A DNA stretch of 64,000 nt from Porphyrobacter sp. IPPAS B-1204 (GTDB lineage: Bacteria > Pseudomonadota > Alphaproteobacteria > Sphingomonadales > Sphingomonadaceae), in the NCBI GenBank assembly GCA_003724185.1, contig RHGM01000002.1, forward strand, positions 153,142 to 217,141, read 5' to 3'. The notes beneath the pieces are model-generated. The model was not told the DNA's origin, made no database searches, and saw only the letters and a program-made list of their open reading frames with translations. Below are positions 38,475 through 46,926 of this stretch, piece by piece. The translations under genes and the position numbers were made by a program. The number at the start of each line of letters is the position of its first letter. Position 1 is the first letter of the stretch.

Positions 38475-38966
38475 TCAGCGCACGGTCGCTGCGTACTCGA
38501 CCGTTCCACCACTGCCCGGTGCGACAGTGGGGATGGTCCAGCGAAGGTGGGTAATGTCCCCCGGCACGGCCTGACGGACGGTGCCATCTGCTTCGCGCAC
38601 GATCTGTTTGGCGAAGGGGGCCCAGCTCCGGCCGCCGTCGAGCGAGACGATCTGTGCCGGGTCCGCAACCTCGCTGACACGCACGGCGGATGGCACCGGA
38701 TTCGAGATCACGAAATTCTCGATCAAGCTGCTCCCGCCATTGACATAACTGGTGCCCATGACGAGCCGGTCGCCCGGCACCACCGTCAGCGGTTCGACGA
38801 GCTCGGTGCGGCGTTCGCCGCGCTCGTCGACGATCACCTTCTCGACCTTGACATAGCCTTCGAGCTGCAAGGCCTTGGCCGTCTGCGCGAAGGTCGGGAC
38901 GGACAACGCTGCCACAACGATGCCCAGTGCAATGCCCGGGGCGATAAGTGTTTTTCGCATCGTCAT
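38475..38966 (-). CDS. Small exported DUF11-like protein (163 residues)
   Basis: A signal peptide (GIALGIVVAALSVPTFA-QT) followed by a single domain of about 135 residues. Identifiable segments are KALQLEGYVKVEKVIVDE, then VVPGDRLVMGTSYVNGG, and FVISNPVPSAVRVSEV. The mature protein ends GGTVEYAATVR, a terminal strand like those of its neighbours. The arrangement matches half of a DUF11 repeat pair. It is 5 nt downstream of the 331-residue gene, so the two are co-transcribed. It may be a pilin-like minor subunit; that is inference. Confidence 0.7.
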   Translation of the reverse strand: MTMRKTLIAPGIALGIVVAALSVPTFAQTAKALQLEGYVKVEKVIVDERGERRTELVEPLTVVPGDRLVMGTSYVNGGSSLIENFVISNPVPSAVRVSEVADPAQIVSLDGGRSWAPFAKQIVREADGTVRQAVPGDITHLRWTIPTVAPGSGGTVEYAATVR

Positions 38967-38971
38967 TCTCC

Positions 38972-39967
38972 CTACTCGTTGATCGACACCGCAAAGGTGA
39001 CCATGCTTGAGGATCCGCCCGTCAGGGTGCCCAGATTGACGCGAATTCCGGCCGCCGATGCCTCACCCGCATCGTCTCCCGCTGCATCGGTCAGCACGGT
39101 GCCGTCGCGGCGCAGCGAATTGGGGCGATAGGTGGTGCGCGCCGGGATCTCGTCGGTCACGATCAGTCCGTTCACATCTGCCGAACCGGTCACCAGAGTC
39201 TGGATCGAATAGGTCACCGTGGCACCCGGAACAGCAGCCGTGCCCCCGAAGGGGTCTTCGACCGAGGCCCACTTCACCAGGGTGACCGTGCTGGCGCTGA
39301 CAATCAGCTGGCCGTTCGTGCTCGTGCTTGCGCCAGTGACGCCTGCAATCGCATCGCCCCCGCCTTCGCCTGCACCGGGAAAGACTGTGCCGGGCGCGCC
39401 ATTGCCGGTCGCTGCGCGTGCGTTGAGGGTGATCTGGCTGGTCGCGCCATCGGCAAGGCCGGACGGAATGTCCAGCAGCGCGAAGATTGTCTGGCTGCCG
39501 TCGGCCGCAATGCTGGGGGTGGTGGCCGGAGCGGGCAGGATCGCATCTATGCCGGCATCATAGATATCATTGCCATTCGTATCGATGGCAAGGTCCGCGA
39601 TGCTCGCATCAAAGCTGTTCCCGGCCACGCTGGGGACGGCGTCGAGTATGAACTGTTCCGGACCATTGCCGGTGTTGGTCACAAGAAAGCTCAGCACCGC
39701 AGGCCCGGAGCGAACCGATACTGGCCCCGCGTTGCTTGCTGCAACTGCCAGTGACAGCACCTCGTCGACACGTACCTGAACCGGGTTGGAGCTGAGTGTG
39801 CGGGTCGTGCCTGCATCCTCGTAGGTCGCTTCCGCAGTGCTTTCGATAATGACGCCAGCAGGGGTCGCTTGCGCAGCGAGCTGTGTGGCCGCACACGAAG
39901 CGAGCGCAACGGCGAACAAGCGCAGGGCGATCCCGGGTCCAGAAAAGGCTGTCGGAGAGTTAACCAT
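38972..39967 (-). CDS. Exported DUF11-like protein (331 residues), first gene of surface operon
   Basis: A signal peptide (FAVALASCAATQLAAQ) precedes the shared module VIIESTAEATYEDAGTTRTL, SSNPVQVRVDE. A beta-rich domain follows with an Asp/Asn loop (DLAIDTNGNDIYDAGIDAIL). The C-terminal DUF11 domain reads STVTLVKWASVEDP, VPGATVTYSIQTLV, IVTDEIPARTTYRPNSLR, and ends SMVTFAVSINE. Domain order is the same as in the 343-residue partner, so the two are probably paralogues within one operon. Direct repeats lie just upstream of the start (39992-40032). Confidence 0.75.
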   Translation of the reverse strand: MVNSPTAFSGPGIALRLFAVALASCAATQLAAQATPAGVIIESTAEATYEDAGTTRTLSSNPVQVRVDEVLSLAVAASNAGPVSVRSGPAVLSFLVTNTGNGPEQFILDAVPSVAGNSFDASIADLAIDTNGNDIYDAGIDAILPAPATTPSIAADGSQTIFALLDIPSGLADGATSQITLNARAATGNGAPGTVFPGAGEGGGDAIAGVTGASTSTNGQLIVSASTVTLVKWASVEDPFGGTAAVPGATVTYSIQTLVTGSADVNGLIVTDEIPARTTYRPNSLRRDGTVLTDAAGDDAGEASAAGIRVNLGTLTGGSSSMVTFAVSINE

Positions 39968-40579
39968 AGTCCAGCGCGTAACGCCGAAACCCGTAAGTCA
40001 GCGTAAGTCGGGTACCCGCAGAAATACGTAAGCCTGTTTGTCAGGACTGGTCTGACGGAGCCGTTTCACGGGTGGCCCATCATTGCTTGATTGCGACTGT
40101 GCGGCATGCAAGCAACGCGGCCTTTCAGTGTTCCGCGTACTAGCAACCATGGAATGTCCTGCGGCGGCCCGCCCGAAAGCTCGTGGCAGGGCTGATTTCG
40201 GCCTCCCGAAGTGGGGAGGGGTCTCTGGCCCCTCATGTAACGGTTCCGGTGATCGATCCGTTTAGGGCAAGCGGCGGCAAGGCATCTCAGCTTTTGCGGG
40301 CGGTGGGCACAATGGCGGCCGCTTGTCGTTGGGCCGATTCAATGCAAGTGCGCCACAAGAGCTCTCACGTGGTCTTTCAGATAGATTGTGTTCCAAGAGG
40401 CATTTTTGAATTTCAGGTTAGGTGCGGCAGCCGCGGGGGAGGGGTGGTATGCGACAATCCGGGCGAGGACGCGTGCTCACTGATGCTGCACCGGCCCGGT
40501 CAACCTGCAAAGGCTGGGTGGCCGGTGACAGCCGATGTCTCTCAATGCAGTATTGACCAACGTGCTCAGGCGATTCGGG
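39968..40579. other. Intergenic region carrying the surface-operon promoter
   Basis: About 610 bp between the surface operon and the GGDEF-EAL gene. Open frames here have no recognisable sequence. Apart from the direct repeats near 40000, no gene, RNA or strong hairpin is evident. Its length leaves room for substantial regulation. Confidence 0.4.
39990..40032. promoter_or_regulatory. Direct repeats upstream of the surface operon
   Basis: CGTAAGTC occurs at 39992-39999 and 40002-40009, 10 bp apart, and CGTAAG again at 40027-40032. They begin about 25 bp upstream of the first gene (minus strand, where they read GACTTACG). One-turn spacing suggests a regulator site. The 10-mer GACTTACGGG on the minus strand here also occurs at 42634-42643 upstream of the GGDEF-EAL gene. 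Confidence 0.4.
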
Positions 40580-42565
40580 TCACCGCACCATACGGAGCCT
40601 ACGGGCTTGCCTCTGCTGTTTGCCGGCCCTTTCGAGACCTCGTTCGAGTTGCGCCAAAGAGGCAGGCTTTCCAAACAAGAAGCCCTGCATCGCGTGGCAT
40701 CCGATGTCGCGCAGAATCCTTGCCTGCGTCTCGTGTTCCACACCTTCCGCAATGACTTTCATGTCGAGCGCAGTGGCAAGTGTGACGGCGCCCGCAACCA
40801 GCATCGTGGCCTTGCTGTCTGGCTCCAGCCCCGAAAGCAGAGACTTGTCGATCTTGATGTGGGTAAATCCATAAGATTTCAGGTAGTGAATGCTGGTGAA
40901 GCCCGTGCCGAAATCGTCGAGCGCGAGCGAAATGCCGGCTGCTTTCAAGACATCGGTCGCTTTAACCGCCTGGCCGGGATTGGTGAGCAGATAGCTTTCA
41001 GTCATCTCCAGCTGCAGGCGATGGGGCGGAAAGCCGGTCTGGTGCAGAATACTGAGGACCTGCCGCTCGAACCCGGGTTGCTGGAACTGGGCTGGTGACA
41101 CATTCACGCTGAGGCACAGCTCGCCGAGTGGCTGGATTTCGCGGCAGGCTCGTTCGAGCACGTAAAGGCCAAGCGGATGGATCTGGCCAGTCGCCTCTGC
41201 GACCTCGATGAACTCGTCTGGCGAAAGCACTCCTTGCTTGCGGCGCGGCCAGCGTAAGAGTGCCTCAGCCGATGTGATGGCACCGCTGGCTGCCTCGACG
41301 ATGGGCTGATAGACGACTTCGAATTCGTCGCGCCCAAGGCCTGTGCCGATTTGGCCTTCGATCTCGATCCGCCGCAGACGCCCCTTGTCAAGTTCGTCGC
41401 TGTAGATGGCGAGCTGCGCCTTTCCTTCGGTCTTCGCATGATACATCGCGATGTCGGCCCGGCGGAGCAGCTCGCGCGGGTGTGCCTGTGCGTCGCTGTT
41501 GCTGGCAATGCCGATCGATCCGCTGATCTGGAGCACATGGCGATCGACCAGCACCGGCAGCGACATCTGCTCAAGCAGGCGTAGTGCCAGGTCGACTGCA
41601 GCCGTCTGCGCATTTTCGGCCGGCCCTTCGGTTTCCAGCAGAACCGTGAATTCATCTCCGCCCACCCGGGCCAGGATGGCCTCGTCGGGGCATTGCGCGC
41701 GCAGGCGCTGGCATACGGTGCGGATCAGCTCGTCACCGGCATGATGGCCATGTTCGTCATTGATCTGCTTGAAGCCGTCCAGATCGATGAACACGATTGC
41801 CAGACTGTTCGGCGGCAAGCCTTTTCGCTCGTCGAGGCGATCGAGACGGGCAAGAAGTTCTCGCCGGTTGGGCAAGCCGGAGAGCGGGTCGCTGAAGGCG
41901 ATGCGGCGGTTTTCCTCGCTGAGCTTTTCAGTTTCCAGCTGGCGGATATGCAGCGTGCGGCGTGATTGCACGACTTCCGAGAAGGAGCGGTTGAAGCTAT
42001 GTGTGACAACCGCCATCCCAATGCAGACGCAGCACAGAACCAGCGACTGCGGGAGCAGCTGGCCGCCCTCCACCCACGAGAAGTAAAGCGCGAACGATAT
42101 GGTGCTGACCACAGCGACCAGCATTGCCGCCGCCCGCAACGTCATGAGGCAAAAGACCGAGCTGACCTGACTCAGCGCAAGAAAGAAAGTCAGGTTACTG
42201 CGAGCAAAGGCGTTAGCGTCCTGATAAACCCAAATCACCCACGCATTGAATACGAGGGTCATGAGCACTGCAAGTTGACATGTGCGCTTGAGGTGCTTTG
42301 CAATCTCCGTGTCGCTCAGCTTTCGGGCATCACCCTGTCGCAGCCACCAGATCGCCCGGATGATCGCGATGCCGGAAATGGCGATCGGAGCAAAGAGCGT
42401 TTTGACAAGCTGCTCGCTGTTGAACGAAGTGACTGTGATGGCCACCGTGTTGCACACCAGGATGCCGTAGAGCAGCGGGATATGTCCCTGGAACGAAGAG
42501 AATTGCGCCCGTATCAGTTCCGGATCGCTAGTGTCCAGGTCGAAGAGTCGTAGGAAAGCTCGCAT
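40580..42565 (-). CDS. Membrane GGDEF-EAL protein (c-di-GMP turnover)
   Basis: A 661-residue protein. Hydrophobic segments in the first 200 residues form a membrane sensor region. GGDEF begins at SDPLSGLPNRRELLARLD, with FIDLDGFKQIND and the intact active site ARVGGDEFTVLL. The EAL domain has SAEALLRW, NVSPAQFQ, LEMTES, ALDDFGTGFTSIHYL, IKIDKSLL and VIAEGVEHE, so the metal and catalytic residues appear retained. Both synthesis and breakdown of c-di-GMP are possible. It lies directly upstream of the surface-protein operon in the same orientation. c-di-GMP commonly controls adhesins, so a functional link is a reasonable hypothesis. Confidence 0.9.
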   Translation of the reverse strand: MRAFLRLFDLDTSDPELIRAQFSSFQGHIPLLYGILVCNTVAITVTSFNSEQLVKTLFAPIAISGIAIIRAIWWLRQGDARKLSDTEIAKHLKRTCQLAVLMTLVFNAWVIWVYQDANAFARSNLTFFLALSQVSSVFCLMTLRAAAMLVAVVSTISFALYFSWVEGGQLLPQSLVLCCVCIGMAVVTHSFNRSFSEVVQSRRTLHIRQLETEKLSEENRRIAFSDPLSGLPNRRELLARLDRLDERKGLPPNSLAIVFIDLDGFKQINDEHGHHAGDELIRTVCQRLRAQCPDEAILARVGGDEFTVLLETEGPAENAQTAAVDLALRLLEQMSLPVLVDRHVLQISGSIGIASNSDAQAHPRELLRRADIAMYHAKTEGKAQLAIYSDELDKGRLRRIEIEGQIGTGLGRDEFEVVYQPIVEAASGAITSAEALLRWPRRKQGVLSPDEFIEVAEATGQIHPLGLYVLERACREIQPLGELCLSVNVSPAQFQQPGFERQVLSILHQTGFPPHRLQLEMTESYLLTNPGQAVKATDVLKAAGISLALDDFGTGFTSIHYLKSYGFTHIKIDKSLLSGLEPDSKATMLVAGAVTLATALDMKVIAEGVEHETQARILRDIGCHAMQGFLFGKPASLAQLERGLERAGKQQRQARRLRMVR

Positions 42566-43074
42566 TGCAGATAAGACCGCCCTCGGTTTAACCGGACCAC
42601 CGTTGCGAGTTTAAAATACAGGTTTAAACTAAGACTTACGGGATAATCGATAAAACCACGCAGATGCCAGGTACGTCGGAGTGGTTCTCGATCGGTCTGC
42701 ATCCTTGAGCGATTCCCATTGTCGCGCATTCTGCTTCCGGAACCGTCCTGTTGAAGAAGGACGGCATGGGTGGGCCGGCCGCTTTCGATTAACTTGAATG
42801 TCCGGCTCTTGGCAGCGGTTGATAATGGGATGAGCTGCCGTCCGGCGGCGGCTCGTTTAGGCATTGCGCCTTCGACGGCGATCCGCTTGCACGATCTGCG
42901 ACACTGCCATGTCTTGATTGCCACCCGCGACGGGTTTGACCTCTAAGCAGTCGGCCGGTTGCTCGGCCATCAGCTGACCGAGACCAAGAGCCGTTACGCA
43001 CATCTTGACGACACTTCGATTGCTGAAGCCGCGAAGTTGGCCGGGGGATCCATCGGCGCGATGCCTGGTCGCGC
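42566..43074. other. Intergenic region; no gene supported
   Basis: About 510 bp with only short conflicting open frames. It contains the palindrome at 42609-42631 and the GACTTACGGG sequence at 42634-42643. No RNA gene or mobile remnant is recognised. Confidence 0.4.
42609..42631. promoter_or_regulatory. Palindromic site upstream of the GGDEF-EAL gene
   Basis: AGTTTAAA at 42609-42616 is mirrored by TTTAAACT at 42624-42631 with a 7-nt centre, 44 bp upstream of the start codon. It is AT-rich in GC-rich surroundings. It probably overlaps the promoter as an operator; the regulator is unknown. Confidence 0.5.
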
Positions 43075-43890
43075 TCAAGTCATTTCGGATCGCTTTTTTT
43101 GCTCTACGGTGAAGGGTGCGTCATAGCCTGCAGCACCGAAGGTCGATGCAATCAGTTTGTTGGTATCGAAATAGACCTGCCAATAGTGATCGGTGTGACA
43201 ATAGGGGCGCACCGCCAGCACTGTACCCCGTTCGTTGAAGTCGAGAATTTCGACATCGGGCGCGGGCTCGGCCATGACGTTCGGGATCGCGGCGAGCCCG
43301 GGCTTGAGACGCGCGATTGCGTCGAGCGGGTCAACCCCGAAGGCTAGCTGCGCAGTGCGATCGACCCGGCGGTAGGTGTGCGCCGAGTAATTCTTGACCA
43401 CATCGCCTGACATCTTCGAATTCCCGACGATGGTCTGGACGTTGTCAGGGCTGGTTATGATGGTGTTGAACAGGCCGACTTCGGTGACAGAGCCTTCTAC
43501 GCCGCCGCCGACAACATAGTCGCCGACCTTGTAGGGGCGAAAGATCACAAGGAAGGCGCCGGCGGCGAAGTTGCCCAGCAGGCCCGACCACGCCGCGCCA
43601 ACGGCTAGACCGACCCCCGCGAGCAGAGCAGCGAAACTCGTCGTTTCGATCCCGAAGTAACCGAGGATCGCCACGACCAGAACTACGTTGAGCACGACCG
43701 ACAGGATTGAGGCAATGTAGCGCTGTAGCGTAGGGTCAAAGTTTCGCGCCGTCAGCACGCGGCTCAAGATACCGACGGCAAAACTTATCAGCCAGCGCCC
43801 CACAATATAGAGCGCAAACCCCGCCAGCACCTGCAAGGCAGCTGATGTAACCAGCGAAGAAACCGTTGACCAATCCATATCCATTGTCAT
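43075..43890 (-). CDS. Small-conductance mechanosensitive channel (MscS family)
   Basis: A 271-residue inner-membrane channel that opens under membrane tension and protects against osmotic downshock. Two N-terminal membrane helices precede the pore helix region, read as AALLAGVGLAVGAAWSGLLG, then NFAAGAFLVIFRPYKVGDYV, the MscS hallmark. The cytoplasmic beta domain includes GSVTEVGLFNTIITSPDN and VGNSKMSGDVVKNYS. The C-terminal part VRPYCHTDHYWQVYFDTN is typical. Length is normal for the short MscS type. Confidence 0.92.
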   Translation of the reverse strand: MTMDMDWSTVSSLVTSAALQVLAGFALYIVGRWLISFAVGILSRVLTARNFDPTLQRYIASILSVVLNVVLVVAILGYFGIETTSFAALLAGVGLAVGAAWSGLLGNFAAGAFLVIFRPYKVGDYVVGGGVEGSVTEVGLFNTIITSPDNVQTIVGNSKMSGDVVKNYSAHTYRRVDRTAQLAFGVDPLDAIARLKPGLAAIPNVMAEPAPDVEILDFNERGTVLAVRPYCHTDHYWQVYFDTNKLIASTFGAAGYDAPFTVEQKKRSEMT

Positions 43891-44456
43891 TGCCTCCAGA
43901 TCAAACGCTACACTTCAAGTGGATCAAGGCCTTGCCCTCCCGCTTTTGCTTAAGCGCGCTCAGCGTGTGGCATGCGAGGACAATGGTCTCATCAATGCTA
44001 GCGATTGCAACAGTCGCGGTGCCAAAAAAGGAATGCGCTCGCCGCAAATCGAAGCATTCCGCCCTACCTGCACTAAGGCCATCGTTTCAGAACCGGCCCT
44101 CCAATGAAGCCGCGGGGGAAGTTTCATAACAACCCTGTGCTATGTCAGTTTATCGGGTCCATCTTTTGCCGCAAATCAACAAGTGTTAAATTCCAAGCTT
44201 CCTAAGGCTCGAGACCCATTAAATCGCTCGCAGTGGAGGCAATGGATTGGTTGCAAGTCCTGCGAAGCTGGCGGCGTCGTCCAGTTCAATCCCATAGTCT
44301 CTGGCCAGCGCCGGATCGACCTTCATGCTATTGGGTACGCGAGCATACCGTTCGTAGGTGGCGGCCAAGCGGTTCCGGCAGGTTCGGCCATCGCCGCATT
44401 CACGGAAGGGCTTCTTGAAGCTCATTGGCGCAATTACCGTTTCACGGTAAACGATT
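43891..44456. other. Intergenic region with weak ORFs
   Basis: No gene can be supported confidently. A minus-strand frame near 44219-44518 (FRECGDGRTCRNRLAATYER, then KVDPALARDYGIELDD) has a protein-like run but no ribosome site or family. Confidence 0.35.
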
Positions 44457-44670
44457 GCTGCACTGGATACGATTGATGCCGCGTTCGATCTGTCCGATCT
44501 CAGCAATCTGACCGGCACCCTCGGTTGGGCAGCGGCGGCAGGGGCGGGGACAACAAAGGGACGCGCCGACTCGCTAATCGTGTCGGGCAGCTATGATCTG
44601 CGCTGGCATGACTATTACGATCTGGGCGGGACCGGCGGACGTTTCCGCTACCTTCATGTGCCGATCATGT
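44457..44670 (+). pseudogene. Unidentified gene fragment
   Basis: The plus strand is open and protein-like to a TAG at 44668-44670, with ALDTIDAAFDLSDLSNLTGT and later GRADSLIVSGSYDLRWHDYY, ending GGRFRYLHVPIM. There is no start codon with a ribosome site. It looks like the tail of a truncated gene whose family I do not recognise. It begins a run of gene remnants that continues to 45.57 kb. Confidence 0.35.
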
Positions 44671-44989
44671 AGCCCGGCATTGGACCGGCTGCAGCATAAG
44701 CGAAAGGTTCGGACTCAGACCACATTCAGGCCGATATAGATGGGCGGCAGTTTTAATGGGTTCTTACCGGCAGCGGGGACGACTGAGATTAGGCGCACTG
44801 GCGCAGGCCTACTCAGGAAAGAGGGAATGGCGGGTTTCCGCAGTAGCTGCCGTGCTGGCGATGGTCCTAGTGGTCGCTGGCCAGCGCCTACCAAATCTAC
44901 ATGAACCAGCAGGGCGAATTGCCTCGACCTGCGCAGCCTATCCTGTCGATCTGAGGCGCGGCCGATCGCTCGCATCCGGCGGGTAACCA
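44671..44989. other. Intergenic stretch; no gene seen
   Basis: Short frames only, without recognisable content. It lies among remnants and is probably eroded coding DNA. Confidence 0.35.
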
Positions 44990-45116
44990 ACACTCGCTGG
45001 CGCGGCTACACGAAGGCGTGCGGACGGTAACCTTCGACGAGCTCGGTCACACGCCCGAGCTCGAAGCGCCTGATCTGGTTCTGGCGGCGATCCTCGACTT
45101 TGTGGGGACGCCATGA
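44990..45116 (+). pseudogene. C-terminal remnant of an alpha/beta-hydrolase-like gene
   Basis: The frame reads SLARLHEGVRTVTFDELGHT, then PELEAPDLVLAAILDFV, ending at a TGA. The GHTPxLExPD segment resembles the region around the catalytic His in alpha/beta hydrolases. Everything upstream is missing. Its stop overlaps the ATG of the thioesterase gene (ATGA), showing the two were once an operon. Confidence 0.5.
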
Positions 45117-45573
45117 CGGCCGACCGCGACCCGGTCCCGCCCGGCTACGAGCTGCATTTCCGCAAGAGCCCGGTTACCGATCCGTGGGAACCACTTTTTG
45201 TCCGGAGGGATGACAGCGCGCTCAGCCTCGCTTGAGGATTGCCTCGGTGCATTGCAATGCGCGCGGGCTGCTACACGGCGGGGTCATCTCGGCGCTCGCT
45301 GACAACGCGATGGGGCTGGCCTGTGTGATGCGAATGGAGCGATCTTCCGCCCTGACCGTCAACCTGTCGGTGGATTTCCTCGCGGTCGGGCGGATCGGGC
45401 AATGGGTCGAGGTGCGTGCAGCGCCTGCAAGGCTTGGACGCACGCTTGCCTTTGCCGATGCGTCGATCGAAGCGGATGGCGAGATGATCGCCAGGGCCGC
45501 CGCGACTTTTCGCGTTGTCGAGGTTACCCCTCTTCCGACACCTCAAGGAACAGCCGGACGAGCTCAGTGTTGA
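45113..45573 (+). pseudogene. PaaI-type thioesterase gene, frameshifted
   Basis: From the ATG at 45113 the product starts MTADRDPVPPGYELHFRKSP, then DPWEPLFVRRDDSALSLA, where a TGA intervenes. One base shifted, it continues LRIASVHCNARGLLHGGVIS, then ALADNAMGLAC and VNLSVDFLAVGRIGQWVEV. The hot-dog thioesterase signature HGG ... ADN is plain. A single missing base near 45230 accounts for the break. Its 3' end overlaps the fic gene on the other strand by 50 bp. It is probably inactive unless the frameshift is an error. Confidence 0.7.
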
Positions 45574-46633
45574 TGTAGTAGTTGTGCTTGCCAGCGCGCT
45601 GCTTGACTACGAACCCGTGCTCCGCCAGCGCGTCGAGGTACTTTGCGGCAGTCTGTCGAGCCTTCAGACCGAGGTCCCGCTGGACATACTCGATGCGCGT
45701 GTAGGGATGGCGGAACAGATTGTTGAGCAGCTCCTGACTGTAGAGCCGCGGCAACTCCGCACGCATTCTGTGCTTGGTCCGGGCCATCTGGTCACGGATC
45801 CCTTCGACAATGCGAAGCGTGGTTGCCGCTGTTTCGGCTACACCCTCGAGCATGTAGATCACCCAATCTTCCCAGGCCACCTGCGACCCACTGCTGTCAC
45901 GCACAGCCTGAAGCAGGCGATAGTAATCTGCCTTGTGCCGGGTGACGTGGCGGGAAAGGTAGAGGACGGGGATTTCGAGTAGTCCGGTCCGCGTCAGATA
46001 GAGGACGTTCAGGATGCGACCGATGCGCCAATTTCCATCAGGGAACGGGTGTATGCTTTGGAACTGATGATGGATCAGCGCCATCTTGATCAGAGGATCG
46101 AGATCACTCACCGTGTCATCGTTCACAAAGCGTTCGAGCGCGGTCATTTGCGCGACGATGTCTCGCGCGTCCTGCGGCGGAACATAGACGATTGCCCCGG
46201 TCCGGTCATGCTTGAGCGCAGTGCCTGGCGTCACCCGAAACCCGTCATTGCGCCCCTTCAGAAGCCTGAACATGTCGATGAGAACGGAATTGGGGATCAG
46301 GCCCCCGGTCTCTTGAATCCGGGCATAGCCGAGCCGCAGGGCGTCACGGTAGAGCGCCACCTCCTTGGAGCCAGGCGATTGCGGGTCATCAGGAAAAAGG
46401 GCGGCCTGGAACAGCTCGTCCTGTGTCGTGACGATGTTTTCGACCTCGGAAGACGCTTTGGCTTCCTGAAGGGCAAGTGTGTCGATCAGGATCCCCTGGT
46501 TGGGGATTGTGCGCGCCTGCCCCTTCAGGTCGGCAAGAGCCCGACTAGCGGCATTGAGTGCCTTGAGAATGGGCACCGTCTCGAGGTCGATACCAGGAGG
46601 AAGCGGAGGAATGATATAGGTCGGCGTTAACAT
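45524..46633 (-). CDS. Fic family protein with altered active-site motif
   Basis: A 369-residue Fic protein, normally an AMP-transferase. The inhibitory helix motif is present near the N-terminus (SSEVEN, fitting S/TxxxE-N), so it is the self-inhibited class II type. The catalytic loop reads IHPFPDGNWRIGRILN. The canonical motif is HPFxxGNGRxxR; here the second Gly is Trp (codon TGG). That Gly lies at the nucleotide-phosphate loop, so activity may be changed or lost. The C-terminus carries a winged-helix-like domain (ELLNNLFRHPYTRIEYVQRD). It appears monocistronic with an inverted repeat at its promoter. Confidence 0.85.
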   Translation of the reverse strand: MLTPTYIIPPLPPGIDLETVPILKALNAASRALADLKGQARTIPNQGILIDTLALQEAKASSEVENIVTTQDELFQAALFPDDPQSPGSKEVALYRDALRLGYARIQETGGLIPNSVLIDMFRLLKGRNDGFRVTPGTALKHDRTGAIVYVPPQDARDIVAQMTALERFVNDDTVSDLDPLIKMALIHHQFQSIHPFPDGNWRIGRILNVLYLTRTGLLEIPVLYLSRHVTRHKADYYRLLQAVRDSSGSQVAWEDWVIYMLEGVAETAATTLRIVEGIRDQMARTKHRMRAELPRLYSQELLNNLFRHPYTRIEYVQRDLGLKARQTAAKYLDALAEHGFVVKQRAGKHNYYINTELVRLFLEVSEEG

Positions 46634-46644
46634 GACACTCGCAA

Positions 46645-46676
46645 CGTGTTAAAGAAAACCCGATTATCCTAACACG
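46645..46676. promoter_or_regulatory. Inverted repeat at the fic promoter
   Basis: CGTGTTA at 46645-46651 mirrors TAACACG at 46670-46676, 18 nt apart. It lies 12 nt upstream of the fic start codon. The C-terminal winged helix of this Fic protein could recognise it for autoregulation; that is inference. Confidence 0.45.
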
Positions 46677-46926
46677 ACAATGAGCACATGTCAGCGCTCT
46701 GCCAATCGCGCTTACGCGAAACATGCTTCCAAGCCCACTTCCCAACGTCAGCGCTCAAGATAGCGCCCACAAGAGCGAGAGATTTGAGACGCGAAACGCC
46801 TTGCCCAGTTGCCCCATCGAAGCAGGCACTTGTGCACCTGCCGCATCGGCGAGGCTTGATGCCCCGGCACATTCCTGCGCCCCATTTGTGCGAACGAGCC
46901 AAGCTGGCTCAGGAAGGAGGGCTCAA

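Noticed and set aside
46748..46926. N-terminal extension of the resolvase ORF back to 46723
   Set aside because: The extension is not resolvase-like, and a strong AGGAGG ribosome site precedes the ATG at 46927.
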